Virus record (IMG/VR): IMGVR_UViG_3300027777_000047
Span: 1 to 54,432 of that record
Direction: 5' to 3' (one strand)
DNA: 54,432 nt
Source of the DNA: a virus
In this document: in pieces, positions 8,435 through 16,468 of the stretch
Layout of the letters: every line of letters begins with the position of its first letter
Numbering within the stretch: position 1 is the first letter of the stretch
Made by a program: the position numbers and the translations under genes
The notes under the pieces: model-generated
Told to the model about the DNA's origin: nothing
Database searches by the model: none
Seen by the model: only the letters and a program-made list of their open reading frames with translations

Positions 8435-8460
8435 AATAGGCTCCTTTTATGAAAAATTGA

Positions 8461-9474
8461 TTAGCCGCGAGCCCACTGTGGGCCTCCGCGTGCTTTAGCC
8501 ATTGCCGCTATAACAGAGCTAGCAGAATCATCTTCCTCTTCCTGTTGAACAGGTGCCGCCTTTGTACTCGCAACCGAGGGTGCTTTTGGTGCGGCGGCTT
8601 TCGCTGCGCGCTTGGCATCCAAGGACGAGGGGGGTGGTGCAGAGACCGATGGTTTTGCAGACTCGATAAGTTCATCACGCCAAGTACGTACCTCGTCACC
8701 AACCTCTTTGTACCGTTCAACATAGGGGCGCGCGTCACCGCCGCGTACTAGCGCAGCCTCTCGTTCGATCACCATGTTGTACAGTTGGGGGTTGCCTGTA
8801 AGATCTTTATACTCGTCTGCGAACCATGCTAACGCGGTATTGAACCTCAGACGCTCATCGGCTACACGGCCTACGTCCTCCACCGTTAAGGTAGGAGTTT
8901 TGCCCATGTTCTGCAATTTTTCAAGTGCAGCGACTGCCTCTTCTTCCGTGCCCATTTGTATAGCTCGGGCAAGCTGCCGCCTTTCGGCTAACTGTTGGGC
9001 CGCAAGTTCCTCGGTAGAAGGACCTTTTGGCACAACGGGTGCGGGTTGTGGCTCTTGGCGCAGGGCTTCCTTGCGCTGACGAGCCGCGTCTTGTAGGTAT
9101 TCGTCCGCAGCTTCTACTTTCTGGGCACGAATAAGCCAGTCTTCTAGCGGAAGTGTAACGTCTTTGCCGTTAACCTTCCGGGTAATCATTTGGGTGGTGG
9201 GGGCTTCTTCCTCAGCAACCGGCTCTACCGGGGCTTCTGCAGCCTCTTCTTCATCTGTAGTAGGCGCTGCAAACGGTGTGGTAGACCCGTCGTCGTTGAT
9301 GTCTGCTAAATCTTCAGCACGAATGGCATCGTATTGGTCACCAATACTGTTCAGCAAAGCAATGCGGGCGTCGTTGCCGGTGCCTATTGCGTCGCCGCCG
9401 CTAGGGCCACTGCCGCTACCGCCGCCGTCGTCGCCCTCCTCGGCCATTAGTCTAAAGTGTTTCAGTTTCATCAT
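8461..9474 (-). CDS. Putative scaffold protein
   Basis: 337 residues, acidic, Ala/Glu/Pro-rich, with a Gly/Asp-rich start (E-G-D-D-G-G-G-S-G-S-G), a long charged helical centre (A-A-R-Q-R-K-E-A-L-R; L-A-E-R-R-Q-L-A-R-A) and a Pro/Ala/Lys-rich hinge before a short C-terminal helix. This low-complexity coiled-coil architecture between portal and capsid genes is the hallmark of podoviral scaffold proteins. The start overlaps the upstream gene. AAGGA lies before two adjacent ATG codons (9474 and 9471), so either may be used. Confidence 0.75.
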   Translation of the reverse strand: MMKLKHFRLMAEEGDDGGGSGSGPSGGDAIGTGNDARIALLNSIGDQYDAIRAEDLADINDDGSTTPFAAPTTDEEEAAEAPVEPVAEEEAPTTQMITRKVNGKDVTLPLEDWLIRAQKVEAADEYLQDAARQRKEALRQEPQPAPVVPKGPSTEELAAQQLAERRQLARAIQMGTEEEAVAALEKLQNMGKTPTLTVEDVGRVADERLRFNTALAWFADEYKDLTGNPQLYNMVIEREAALVRGGDARPYVERYKEVGDEVRTWRDELIESAKPSVSAPPPSSLDAKRAAKAAAPKAPSVASTKAAPVQQEEEDDSASSVIAAMAKARGGPQWARG

Positions 9475-9745
9475 CTATTCCTTCTAAAATGCCAAGAGAA
9501 GTAAGTCCCTCTTGAATGCCCTGCTCTAGCCAGCCCATAAAGGCTTCGGCTTTCCACATGTCGGTCTGGCACTTGCGCACTGCTTCCGTATTGGAGGCGT
9601 CTAGGCGCTTGAAGTCTTCTACGGCAGAATTATATACCCTTTTTGCCCGACCCTGTAAATACCTACCAATGTCGGACTTGTTAAAGCTGTCAATCTGTTG
9701 GCCCAACACCGCCGTGGCGATTAGTTGGTCACTTTGGTCCGACAT
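9452..9745 (-). CDS. Small helical protein between portal and scaffold
   Basis: 97 residues, largely alpha-helical (K-S-D-I-G-R-Y-L-Q-G-R-A-K-R; A-E-A-F-M-G-W-L-E-Q-G-I-Q-E-G). It overlaps the 3' end of the portal gene and the 5' end of the scaffold gene, so all three are probably translationally coupled. Small proteins of this size and helicity at this locus are common in podoviruses, but I do not know their role. Confidence 0.75.
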   Translation of the reverse strand: MSDQSDQLIATAVLGQQIDSFNKSDIGRYLQGRAKRVYNSAVEDFKRLDASNTEAVRKCQTDMWKAEAFMGWLEQGIQEGLTSLGILEGIDDETETL

Positions 9746-11867
9746 TCTTTGCTCCGGCTAGTTGCATATTAGATTCATGAGCGTGATTGGCCTGCATTAT
9801 AGCGCCAATGTGCGTTGCAAAGCTGCGGCGGTTCTGGTTTTCTTCCTGCATGGTGGCAATTTTCTCTTTGGTCTGGCTAGAAATTTGCACTTTCTGCAAG
9901 CCCACTTGGTGTCCAACCATTTTGTCATTCAGTTTTTGCTGCATCTGCTGCATGGCTTGCTGCATCTGCTGCATTTGCTGCTGCATTGCAAGCACTTGCG
10001 GATTGTCTTGGGTAAAGAACCTAGTGCCGTCGCTGTAACCAAGATGACCAAAAATTTCCTTGCCCACCTCTTGCAAATTAACCCCGGGCGGGGGCGACTT
10101 AGCCATGGCGGCGTAGCTGTTCATGGCGGTTAAAAACTTTTGCAGTTTGGTGGTGGGGTCGGTAGCGCCCATGCCCACGTTTACAGTCAAGGTAAGCTCC
10201 TGTTTCAACAGGTCATCAGTAATAGCGGACAACCCAAACCGTTGAAATAGTTGGGCGTTGTTGCCAACCAAGCTAAGCAACACCTCGTCAGTCTCGTAAA
10301 ACTGCTCCAACAACACAAGCTGACGCAGTACGGGCTGCACAAAAGTCTCCACGTAGGTGCGTATCATGTATTCAACCATAGTGCCCGTGCTTTGGTTGAG
10401 CATGGACATGTTGCGCGCCGGGCTGTTTTGGTGCGCGCCGCTTGCCATAAGGCCAGCAGGGTTAAAGTTGCCAAGCAACTCGTCCATGTCTAAGTTAATC
10501 CGGTTCTGCTCCTCATAAGCAGACTGCGTGACATCAGGCCAGCTGATCTCACGCACGTCTTTTTCGGGGTCATCCATCATAACTACGCCGCCGGGCACGT
10601 TACGCACTAGGCCACCAATGTCTACGTCGCGGCCACGCTTGGCAAACCACTTCTTGTTCAGTGCGAACTTGACGTTATCTAGGCGCTGGTTAACAACCTC
10701 GTTGGCCTCGTCCTGCAAGCCCTTGCCTAATGGGTACACGCCGCTAGGCATAATGCGGTGGGTTTCTAAAATGCAGCAACCCATTTCGTAAGGGCGGCGT
10801 CCATGCAGTACGGACTCGCTTAACGGCCTAGGCGTGCTGAGCATAGCCATGTCGCCCAGCGTGTAAAACTCAATGTCTTTACCCTTGTGGCGGTGTATGT
10901 GGCGGTGCACCCATACAACTTCGTAATCATGCACCGACTTACCATCCGAGTTGGTAGGGTCATCCCGGTCTTTTTGGCGGGCTTGGCGGGTACTGTCCTG
11001 TACGCTGGTGGCCCTGTTGAGCATGCCGTCGCTAACGGTGATCCATTCACCCGAGCGCATCTTGGCTTTGGCGTCCATCACGTACACGGGCATTAAGTGT
11101 ATTACGTAGGGCGAGGAGTGTATGGGGTCGGTCCAGTTAGCGGCGGGGTCAATGCGTAGGTTCTCAACTGGGAGAACGTCCACCACTGGTTTGTCAACTA
11201 GCGCGGGTTTGCGCGCTGCTGTTGCGGGCTCTTTGGGTACGCGCGTTACTTGGTCTGTTTGTTCTCCGTCACCAAGAACAAAAGCGCCCACGGGCATGCC
11301 CTGCTGGGCGGGGTTTTCTTCGTCATTGGCGGGCAACACGGGCTCGGCCTCAGTGTCCTCTTCCTCTTCGTATTTCCAGTATATGTGTGCGCACACCACG
11401 CCCATGGTCTGTGCGTCCTGTATGCCGCCCTGCACAATTTGGAACCACGGAATCGATTTGGTTAGTCGGTATTGCAGCAGACCTTTCATGATCTCCGCAT
11501 TCATCAACTGGCCCTTGTTCGACTGGTCCTGCGCGCCGACGCTAACGGTGTCCATATTGCTGAAGAATGCGGCGGCACTAGCGGCCTCATTCTTACGAAT
11601 AATGGTGCGCGTCTTGGGTCTGTACAAACGACTCCGCTTTTCGTACGCGGGGGCGTTGTACTTACTATCGCTAGGAAACTGGCTGTGGAAGGCGCGTATG
11701 CTGTCCTCCCAAGTTTTGCGGTAGTTGGTGTCCATGTAGCTGGTGCTAGCTTGGTACGCACTACTAGCGCGAGTGAGCCAGTCTACGCCATCGAAAAAAG
11801 AGCCGTCATCAACGGGTTGGTCGCCCTGCGCGGTGGGTGCTACGGCTTTATTTTCCGGTTTGAACAT
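9729..11867 (-). CDS. Portal protein
   Basis: 712 residues from ATG 11867; a GTG at 11879 would add four residues. The long helical protein has a conserved R-L-Y-R-P-K-T-R-T-I-I-R-K motif near residue 85, M-K-G-L-L-Q-Y-R and Q-D-A-Q-T-M-G-V-V in the wing region, an acidic loop (Y-E-E-E-E-D-T-E-A-E), a central W-P-D-V-T-Q-S-A-Y-E-E-Q-N-R tunnel-type segment and a Gln/Met-rich coiled coil near the C-terminus. It forms the dodecameric DNA gate of the head. Size and order (terminase, portal, scaffold, capsid) match large podoviral portals. The start overlaps the HAD gene's end. Confidence 0.85.
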   Translation of the reverse strand: MFKPENKAVAPTAQGDQPVDDGSFFDGVDWLTRASSAYQASTSYMDTNYRKTWEDSIRAFHSQFPSDSKYNAPAYEKRSRLYRPKTRTIIRKNEAASAAAFFSNMDTVSVGAQDQSNKGQLMNAEIMKGLLQYRLTKSIPWFQIVQGGIQDAQTMGVVCAHIYWKYEEEEDTEAEPVLPANDEENPAQQGMPVGAFVLGDGEQTDQVTRVPKEPATAARKPALVDKPVVDVLPVENLRIDPAANWTDPIHSSPYVIHLMPVYVMDAKAKMRSGEWITVSDGMLNRATSVQDSTRQARQKDRDDPTNSDGKSVHDYEVVWVHRHIHRHKGKDIEFYTLGDMAMLSTPRPLSESVLHGRRPYEMGCCILETHRIMPSGVYPLGKGLQDEANEVVNQRLDNVKFALNKKWFAKRGRDVDIGGLVRNVPGGVVMMDDPEKDVREISWPDVTQSAYEEQNRINLDMDELLGNFNPAGLMASGAHQNSPARNMSMLNQSTGTMVEYMIRTYVETFVQPVLRQLVLLEQFYETDEVLLSLVGNNAQLFQRFGLSAITDDLLKQELTLTVNVGMGATDPTTKLQKFLTAMNSYAAMAKSPPPGVNLQEVGKEIFGHLGYSDGTRFFTQDNPQVLAMQQQMQQMQQAMQQMQQKLNDKMVGHQVGLQKVQISSQTKEKIATMQEENQNRRSFATHIGAIMQANHAHESNMQLAGAKNVGPK
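9931..9992 (-). repeat. Gln/Met-rich coding repeat in the portal C-terminal coiled coil
   Basis: The plus strand shows a run of ctgctgcat and ctgctgctg units. On the minus strand these encode Q-Q-M-Q-Q-M-Q-Q-A-M-Q-Q-M-Q-Q in the portal barrel or coiled coil. The repeat is in frame and probably prone to length change. Confidence 0.75.
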
Positions 11868-12189
11868 TCTCTGCCCCACTTAGTTTGCCGGTGTTGCGTT
11901 GTACGTTAATGGCGCGGTCGTCGTACATGGCGATCATTCCGGGGTCTTTCACATTTGTTATGGGTAGTATAACACCTAGGTGTTCTTTCATCCACTTGCG
12001 CAGGGCGGGGTGTGGCTTGCGCGCGGTAAACAGGCGCACATCTACACCCTCGTGCAGCAACTTACGCACCAACTTGACCATGGGCTCAACGGGGTCGCCC
12101 GTGTGTTCGTCGCCCCGGTAGTGGTCGTACGTGGCTAGGGTGCCGTCAAAGTCCACCCCCACCCAATGCCGGAAAGTGTTCTCTTTCAC
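11848..12189 (-). CDS. HAD-superfamily phosphatase-like protein
   Basis: 113 residues. The motif V-D-F-D-G-T at 12-17 supplies the two catalytic aspartates (D13, D15) of HAD phosphatases. L-F-T-A-R at 54-58 fits motif II, and Y-D-D near residue 91 fits motif IV. It is short, with no cap domain beyond small loops, like the minimal phage HAD enzymes that hydrolyse phosphate from nucleotides or nucleic-acid ends. Set between a small protein and the portal gene, overlapping both. Substrate unknown. Confidence 0.75.
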   Translation of the reverse strand: MKENTFRHWVGVDFDGTLATYDHYRGDEHTGDPVEPMVKLVRKLLHEGVDVRLFTARKPHPALRKWMKEHLGVILPITNVKDPGMIAMYDDRAINVQRNTGKLSGAENVQTGK

Positions 12190-12557
12190 TCAAATGTGTC
12201 TTTCCACTTTTTACCAAGCTCACCGGCGTCCATGCCTCTTTTACCTTGCCCACCGCCCATGCGCATTGCAAAGTCTTGCTTGTCTACGGCCTCGTGCCCA
12301 CTATCGCGGTACTGCATGCGCGGCACGTAGCCCGCAGTGCGTTGCAGGGGTTGGCCTTTTTCGTCCATGCCACGGTCTGCGTTGTCTTGCGCGTTCATAG
12401 CGGCGCGGGCCTCTTTTGTGGGGCGCGCCACATTTACACCATACTTTGTGCCCTCGGGGGGTTTCATTGTTAGGTTTTTCTCTTTGTTCAAAAACTCACG
12501 CAATGTCATGCCAGAGTCCTCTAGCTCTTTTTTAGAGACTATACGGTTAGTAGCCAT
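12186..12557 (-). CDS. Hypothetical basic late protein
   Basis: 123 residues, preceded by AAGGAGATAACCC, a strong ribosome binding site. It opens R-I-V-S-K-K-E-L-E-D-S-G-M-T-L-R-E-F-L-N, a predicted helix pair that resembles small phage proteins placed near terminase genes. A Gly/Arg/Asp-rich, probably disordered second half follows. No catalytic motif. The stop overlaps the HAD gene's start. Confidence 0.7.
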   Translation of the reverse strand: MATNRIVSKKELEDSGMTLREFLNKEKNLTMKPPEGTKYGVNVARPTKEARAAMNAQDNADRGMDEKGQPLQRTAGYVPRMQYRDSGHEAVDKQDFAMRMGGGQGKRGMDAGELGKKWKDTFE

Positions 12558-12560
12558 GGG

Positions 12561-12779
12561 TTATCTCCTTTGTCCAAATCTAAAGTTCCAAGGCACGCCC
12601 AGTTCACCAGCGTTCACGCCAGTAGTAGAGCGCTGCGGCATTGCCTGCTGCGGCATCATTTGCTGGGGGGCTACTGCCACGGGCACGGGCACGGGTACTA
12701 CCTGCTGCGGCATGGGCTGCGCGGGTCTACCCAGCGTGTTAGCCATGGCTGCGGCTAGGCGGGGATTTACTTGGGGCAT
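12561..12779 (-). CDS. Pro/Gln/Met-rich 72-residue protein
   Basis: A low-complexity protein: helical start (N-P-R-L-A-A-A-M-A-N-T-L), then P-M-P-Q-Q-V-V-P-V-P-V-P-V-A and P-Q-Q-M-M-P-Q-Q. It ends with an E-L-G-V-P-W-N-F-R-F-G-Q motif that reads like a short partner-binding tail. It lies tightly between two genes with 3-5 bp gaps. Family not recognised. Confidence 0.6.
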   Translation of the reverse strand: MPQVNPRLAAAMANTLGRPAQPMPQQVVPVPVPVAVAPQQMMPQQAMPQRSTTGVNAGELGVPWNFRFGQRR

Positions 12780-12784
12780 AGTGT

Positions 12785-13153
12785 CTAAGCTCCTATAGTT
12801 TGGAAGTGCTGGGGGTCAGACCCCTCAAGTTTAGTAGCAAACTCGCCGTCCCAAGTGCCACGGTTCATACCACAGCGCTCAAGTAGTTCGCCGCCAGCGG
12901 TGCGCACAAGTTTTTTAAACTCGCTAGCAGTGGCAATCTTGGTGCAGTCTAACGTGTAGCCGTAGTTGCCGGGTATAGCCATGTTCTTAACACACAAGGC
13001 GGCACCGGGTAGCCAACCCACAGCCCACAAGTGGCGGGGGTAGGCGTCGGTTAAAATTTGGGCTGCGGTTTTAGCCGCAGCCTCCATCATTACGGTCTCC
13101 TCGTCGTGAGAGGTAATCTCTACGGTCTGGATGTCGTTGCCGTTGGTGTCCAT
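12785..13153 (-). CDS. Hypothetical protein
   Basis: 122 residues. The acidic N-terminus (S-H-D-E-E-T-V-M-M-E-A-A-A-K-T-A) is helical. The core contains W-A-V-G-W-L-P-G-A-A-L-C and N-Y-G-Y-T-L-D-C, suggesting a small alpha/beta fold. The ATG at 13153 directly abuts the stop of the 51-residue gene (TAAATG). Function not recognised. Confidence 0.7.
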   Translation of the reverse strand: MDTNGNDIQTVEITSHDEETVMMEAAAKTAAQILTDAYPRHLWAVGWLPGAALCVKNMAIPGNYGYTLDCTKIATASEFKKLVRTAGGELLERCGMNRGTWDGEFATKLEGSDPQHFQTIGA

Positions 13154-13309
13154 TTACTGGGGCTCTGCTGGGGTGGCGGGGGTGGCGGGCTCTACAGCCT
13201 CTACAACATCCACCACGGGTACGCTAGCAACGCCAAAGTCAAACACCGCTTGCAGTCCGGCAGCGTGGCTAGTGCCTACGCCCGTTTTATAAATAGTGTC
13301 AAGGTCCAT
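13154..13309 (-). CDS. Small 51-residue protein
   Basis: Starts at ATG 13309, inside the last codons of the 69-residue gene, and ends TAA just before the ATG of the next gene. Sequence begins M-D-L-D-T-I-Y-K-T-G-V and ends with an Ala/Thr/Pro-Glu tail. GAAGG lies a few bases upstream of the start. The overlap on both sides is the evidence for translation. No function is visible. Confidence 0.55.
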   Translation of the reverse strand: MDLDTIYKTGVGTSHAAGLQAVFDFGVASVPVVDVVEAVEPATPATPAEPQ

Positions 13310-13508
13310 ATATACCTTCATAAGATTGGTCAGTGGAATCGAACTTACGCCCGTTGCTGAACTCGTAAATTCCGGGGTCAGGAGCTCTAAACTCAGCGCC
13401 CCATGCGCGGGTGGCTAGGTCTAGCCAGCTAGTAGTACGTGTTGTGACCTTACTGTTGATCATGTTCAGCGTAGCTAGGTTTTGTAAAGGCTGGGTAGTC
13501 TGGCCCAT
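13299..13508 (-). CDS. Hypothetical 69-residue protein
   Basis: The ATG at 13508 has AAAGGA 7 nt upstream. A GTG two codons earlier sits too close to that site. The protein has N-M-I-N-S-K-V-T-T-R-T-T-S-W near its centre and a C-terminal Y-E-F-S-N-G-R-K-F. Polar, no hydrophobic segment. It lies in the run of very small genes between terminase and portal. Family not recognised. Confidence 0.6.
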   Translation of the reverse strand: MGQTTQPLQNLATLNMINSKVTTRTTSWLDLATRAWGAEFRAPDPGIYEFSNGRKFDSTDQSYEGIYGP

Positions 13509-13577
13509 GTGCACGTCCTTTGTAGTGGCGGGGGTGCGGAGCCCCCATGCGCGGCATTATGCCACAACCGCCAGACC

Positions 13578-13730
13578 CTACTTTTTCTTTGCTGTCTTTG
13601 CAGACTGCACAAAGTCGGCTTTAGTAGGGGCGTCTTTGCTGCCCACCTTACGCATCCGCTCGCCAGAGCCGTTTTTAATGCGCTCTTGCTTTGCGTGGAT
13701 GTTAGCGTAGAGCCCCGGTTTAGTAGCCAC
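13578..13730 (-). CDS. Small basic phage protein (KPGLYANIHAK family)
   Basis: 50 residues from a GTG at 13730 that overlaps the stop of the 53-residue gene. The sequence K-P-G-L-Y-A-N-I-H-A-K-Q-E-R-I then G-S-G-E-R-M-R-K and P-T-K-A-D-F is a pattern I recall from many tailed-phage genomes, where it is unnamed. It is very basic, so nucleic-acid contact or a ribosome-associated role is possible but unproven. The start is GTG only because no ATG lies in frame nearby. Confidence 0.65.
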   Translation of the reverse strand: MATKPGLYANIHAKQERIKNGSGERMRKVGSKDAPTKADFVQSAKTAKKK

Positions 13731-13881
13731 TTTTACCCCGCGTGCCCTTGTGCATTGTGGGCTCCATCTTCTTTTCCATGGCAGAGTAGGCTTTTTTGCC
13801 CGGTGCCATTTTCTTTTCTTTAGCTTCGTTAGCCTTAGTTTCAGGTTTACCGAAGGGATTCATTTTCTTTGTCGTAGCCAT
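13720..13881 (-). CDS. Small Lys-rich 53-residue protein
   Basis: ATG 13881, with AAGGAATTACT upstream, gives M-A-T-T-K-K-M-N-P-F-G-K-P. A Lys/Glu/Ala segment follows, with M-A-P-G-K-K-A-Y-S-A-M-E-K-K-M ahead of a G-K-S-G-Y end. Highly basic and likely disordered or helical. Overlaps the next gene's GTG by 11 bases. The run of such basic miniproteins near the terminase gene is typical of this phage group. Function unknown. Confidence 0.6.
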   Translation of the reverse strand: MATTKKMNPFGKPETKANEAKEKKMAPGKKAYSAMEKKMEPTMHKGTRGKSGY

Positions 13882-13893
13882 AGTAATTCCTTT

Positions 13894-14154
13894 TTACCAT
13901 TTAACTTTATTCGCCCAGTATGCCGCAGACATAGGGCCCTTTGCAATGTTCTCGGCATGACGTGCCTTGAACGCCTCGTTTCGGGCAGACCCGGCAGGGC
14001 TACCCTTAACTCCTTGTTGACCAAAGTGAATTGTCTTAACTTGGTCGCCAGATTTTGCCACTACAACATGGCTTTTTGTAGGGTGACTAGGCGTAGCCTT
14101 GGGTTTGTTGTACCCGGTTACGCCAGCGCGCTCTAGTCTTGGGTCTTTGCTCAT
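13894..14154 (-). CDS. DUF6321-like conserved phage protein
   Basis: 86 residues. L-E-R-A-G-V-T-G-Y-N-K-P-K at the start, T-P-S-H-P-T-K-S-H-V-V-V-A-K in the middle, and A-A-Y-W-A-N-K-V-K-W at the end closely match a phage family I know as DUF6321. It is very basic and strongly conserved among otherwise unrelated phages, but without a known role. It lies just after the terminase large subunit gene and a 47-residue gene. Confidence 0.75.
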   Translation of the reverse strand: MSKDPRLERAGVTGYNKPKATPSHPTKSHVVVAKSGDQVKTIHFGQQGVKGSPAGSARNEAFKARHAENIAKGPMSAAYWANKVKW

Positions 14155-14157
14155 AGT

Positions 14158-14301
14158 TTAACGCTTCCGTTGGTCTTGGGCGGCTTGCCGCTTTACACTG
14201 TAGGCGATTGCCACCGCTTGCTTGACGGGCTTACCGGCTTTGACCTCGGTTTTAACATTAGCACGGAACGCTTGCGGCGTAGTGGACTTTTTTAGTGGCA
14301 T
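14158..14301 (-). CDS. Small basic protein (47 residues)
   Basis: ATG 14301 with AAGGAG 8 nt upstream. The protein is P-L-K-K-S-T-T-P-Q-A-F-R-A-N-V, then V-K-A-G-K-P-V-K-Q-A-V-A-I-A-Y-S-V-K-R. The K-Q-A-V-A-I-A signature resembles a family of tiny conserved phage proteins (DUF6496-like). Probable helical nucleic-acid-associated protein, by charge only. Confidence 0.65.
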   Translation of the reverse strand: MPLKKSTTPQAFRANVKTEVKAGKPVKQAVAIAYSVKRQAAQDQRKR

Positions 14302-14315
14302 GGTAGGGGTGCTCC

Positions 14316-15914
14316 TTAAATAAACTCGGGTTCTGCGTAGTCGGGTTCTCGGTAGCTGGGGGCTTTGGGCTGCATGTCGTAAATACGGGCTAGGGCGTCA
14401 ATAAGGTCGACCCGGCCCCCGTGCGGGAAAAAATGAATCTGCATTTTAAGGTCTGCCACTACGTCGTAAATCTCACCGGTCTTGGTTTTGCGGCGTATGG
14501 GTTTAGAAATTCTAAAGTCCTGCCCGCTAGCGCCAAACCGCCGCTGCGTGGTGGTTAGCTTGTTAACGTCGGTGGGGTAGGGTATGTACAACTTACCGGC
14601 TCTAAGGTCGGGGCTCAGGCGTTGTACGCGGTCGGTTTTGCCACCCTCGCCATCACGCGGCCATGCAAGCTCCACTATGGGGAAGGTGCCGCCCTCGTCG
14701 GGTTTGCGCATCTGTTCTTCAAAGTAGTCAAGGTCGGCTTGCGCGCCAAAGGCCTCGTAGCCTACGTAGCAGTTGCGCACGCCGGGGCTGGCTTTCCATT
14801 TATGGTAGAGCATGGCGGTACGCTCCCAGCGCTCCCTTAAATCCATTTGGTGGTTAAATCCGTCCAAAATGTACTTGTTCATGCCGTAGTCTAGGCCCAG
14901 CACCACAATGCCGGTCTTGGCGCTGTTTTTCTTTTTACTGCGGGCGGGGTCCACTAAAATGTACACGTTAAGCGTCTCGGGGCGTACCTCGTAATATCTA
15001 AGGTCCTCAACGTTGAACATGCGCTGCTGGCCGCTAAGGGGGTCTTGCAGCATTTGGCAGGCAATGGTGGCCTCGCCTTGGGCTTTAACCTTTTCGTCCC
15101 ACACGTCTTTGCTAAACAGCACGGGCGCACCGTCTATCTTGCCGGTGTCGGTAGCGGGGTACTTGCGCAGCTTGGCAACTTGGCGCTCCATAATGGTTTC
15201 GTAGGTGTCGGCGTAGCTGTAGCGGGTGCCTATGTGCCATTTGCGGCCTCCGGCGCTGCCCAAGTTGTCGGACATTTCCCATGCGGCGGTGGTCTTTTGT
15301 ATTTGCTCGGGGGTGCTAACGCTCTCAATCGTAACTACGTCGTCATACACAAGCAAGGCAAAGTGTTTACTGGTGGGTTGGCCGTCTACTAGGCCGTGGG
15401 CCTCAAGTGTGGCCTCCTTGGGGTTGCTGCCCCGGCGCACTACAATGCCGTTGTCAAGGCTCCAGCTAGGGCTTTCCCGGCTGGGGTTGCTGTACAACAC
15501 GGTAGGGAACAACGCTTTAAGCTCCTCGTTGCCTTCAAGCTCTTTTTGTATCTGGCGCAAAAACGCTTTGGCAATGGGCTTTGTGTGGCTGAATAACCCT
15601 ACAGTAATGTCGGGGTTCTTCAATATCTCTTGTATTATGCCCGCAAAAGTTATTATGGTGCTCTTGTAGTGTTCGCGGGCCCACAGGTCTAAGTAGCCGT
15701 CGGGCTCGCGCTCAACCTCGCGGCACCGAGCGTAAAGCCATTCGTGTATAGCGTCTACCCGCTTAAGGGTACGCACAAGTAAATAGAATCTATCATTTTG
15801 GCTGAGCCAGACCTTAGCTGGGTCTCCAGCCTGTTCCTCAAGAATTTTCCAAAGCTGCGCTATCTTGTCGAATGGTGCATCTAAGAGCTGCTGCTTTAAG
15901 CGATCAGGGAACAT
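14316..15914 (-). CDS. Terminase large subunit
   Basis: 532 residues from ATG 15914, preceded by GAGAGG; a GTG at 15935 is an alternative. The N-terminal ATPase has a Walker A-like R-E-H-Y-K-S-T at 80-86 and Walker B L-L-V-Y-D-D at 187-192. The C-terminal RNase H-like nuclease has V-D-P-A-R-S near 321-326 with the catalytic Asp at 322, and a late Asp in D-L-I-D-A-L-A-R. It pumps DNA into the head through the portal. The coding order small subunit, endonuclease, large subunit is unusual, see the GIY-YIG gene. Confidence 0.9.
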   Translation of the reverse strand: MFPDRLKQQLLDAPFDKIAQLWKILEEQAGDPAKVWLSQNDRFYLLVRTLKRVDAIHEWLYARCREVEREPDGYLDLWAREHYKSTIITFAGIIQEILKNPDITVGLFSHTKPIAKAFLRQIQKELEGNEELKALFPTVLYSNPSRESPSWSLDNGIVVRRGSNPKEATLEAHGLVDGQPTSKHFALLVYDDVVTIESVSTPEQIQKTTAAWEMSDNLGSAGGRKWHIGTRYSYADTYETIMERQVAKLRKYPATDTGKIDGAPVLFSKDVWDEKVKAQGEATIACQMLQDPLSGQQRMFNVEDLRYYEVRPETLNVYILVDPARSKKKNSAKTGIVVLGLDYGMNKYILDGFNHQMDLRERWERTAMLYHKWKASPGVRNCYVGYEAFGAQADLDYFEEQMRKPDEGGTFPIVELAWPRDGEGGKTDRVQRLSPDLRAGKLYIPYPTDVNKLTTTQRRFGASGQDFRISKPIRRKTKTGEIYDVVADLKMQIHFFPHGGRVDLIDALARIYDMQPKAPSYREPDYAEPEFI

Positions 15915-16468
15915 TCTCGCCTCTCTAGAATACACTCTCCGTAAGCAATTCGTGTGGAGATTGCTCCGTAATGAAATATAGCTTGTGTGGCCTTGCCACG
16001 TCGTATGGAGGCAGTGACTTTGGTCCTATACTCGGGTGTTTTCCACTGAGCTACACGCAGCTCCCCTAAAGATTTACGTTTTTGGGGGTCTGCCCACGTG
16101 GCTACATTTGCTGCTGCATTAGCTTGCCGTGCTGCTGAACTTTTCCACTGCTCGGTAGATTTTGCTGAGATCTTAGTCCTTACTTCTCCGTGTGGGTCTA
16201 GCACACCCTCACCACCAGCGGTCATATTGTAGGCCGGAGCATACACCTTTATGGCCCGCTGCTCCATAGAACAAAGTGACTCCCAGTCATCGCAAATGAT
16301 TAAAGTCTCCACTTTTGGCACCCCATACTTAGCAATGGCTTTAGTAACTAAGTGTCTAGGGTTTTTTGAACCTTTAACGTGTCCCTTTAGCCTGCGCTCC
16401 GCTGTAGAGCGCGTTATACCTATGTAGGTCTTTCCATTAGGGAAGCTAAGTTGGTACAGACACCCCAT
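15896..16468 (-). CDS. GIY-YIG homing endonuclease
   Basis: 190 residues. The nuclease domain starts L-Y-Q-L-S-F-P-N-G-K-T-Y-I-G-I-T, a clear GIY-YIG signature with catalytic Arg in R-L-K-G-H, and spans to about residue 90. The C-terminal half has two NUMOD3-like DNA-binding repeats (S-T-E-Q-W-K-S-S and L-G-E-L-R-V-A-Q-W-K-T). It begins 23 nt inside the terminase small subunit gene with its own GGGGAG and ends 19 nt inside the large subunit gene. Its codon use looks more AT-rich than its neighbours, as expected for an invading element. It has no effect on packaging that I can infer. Confidence 0.85.
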   Translation of the reverse strand: MGCLYQLSFPNGKTYIGITRSTAERRLKGHVKGSKNPRHLVTKAIAKYGVPKVETLIICDDWESLCSMEQRAIKVYAPAYNMTAGGEGVLDPHGEVRTKISAKSTEQWKSSAARQANAAANVATWADPQKRKSLGELRVAQWKTPEYRTKVTASIRRGKATQAIFHYGAISTRIAYGECILERRECSLIA

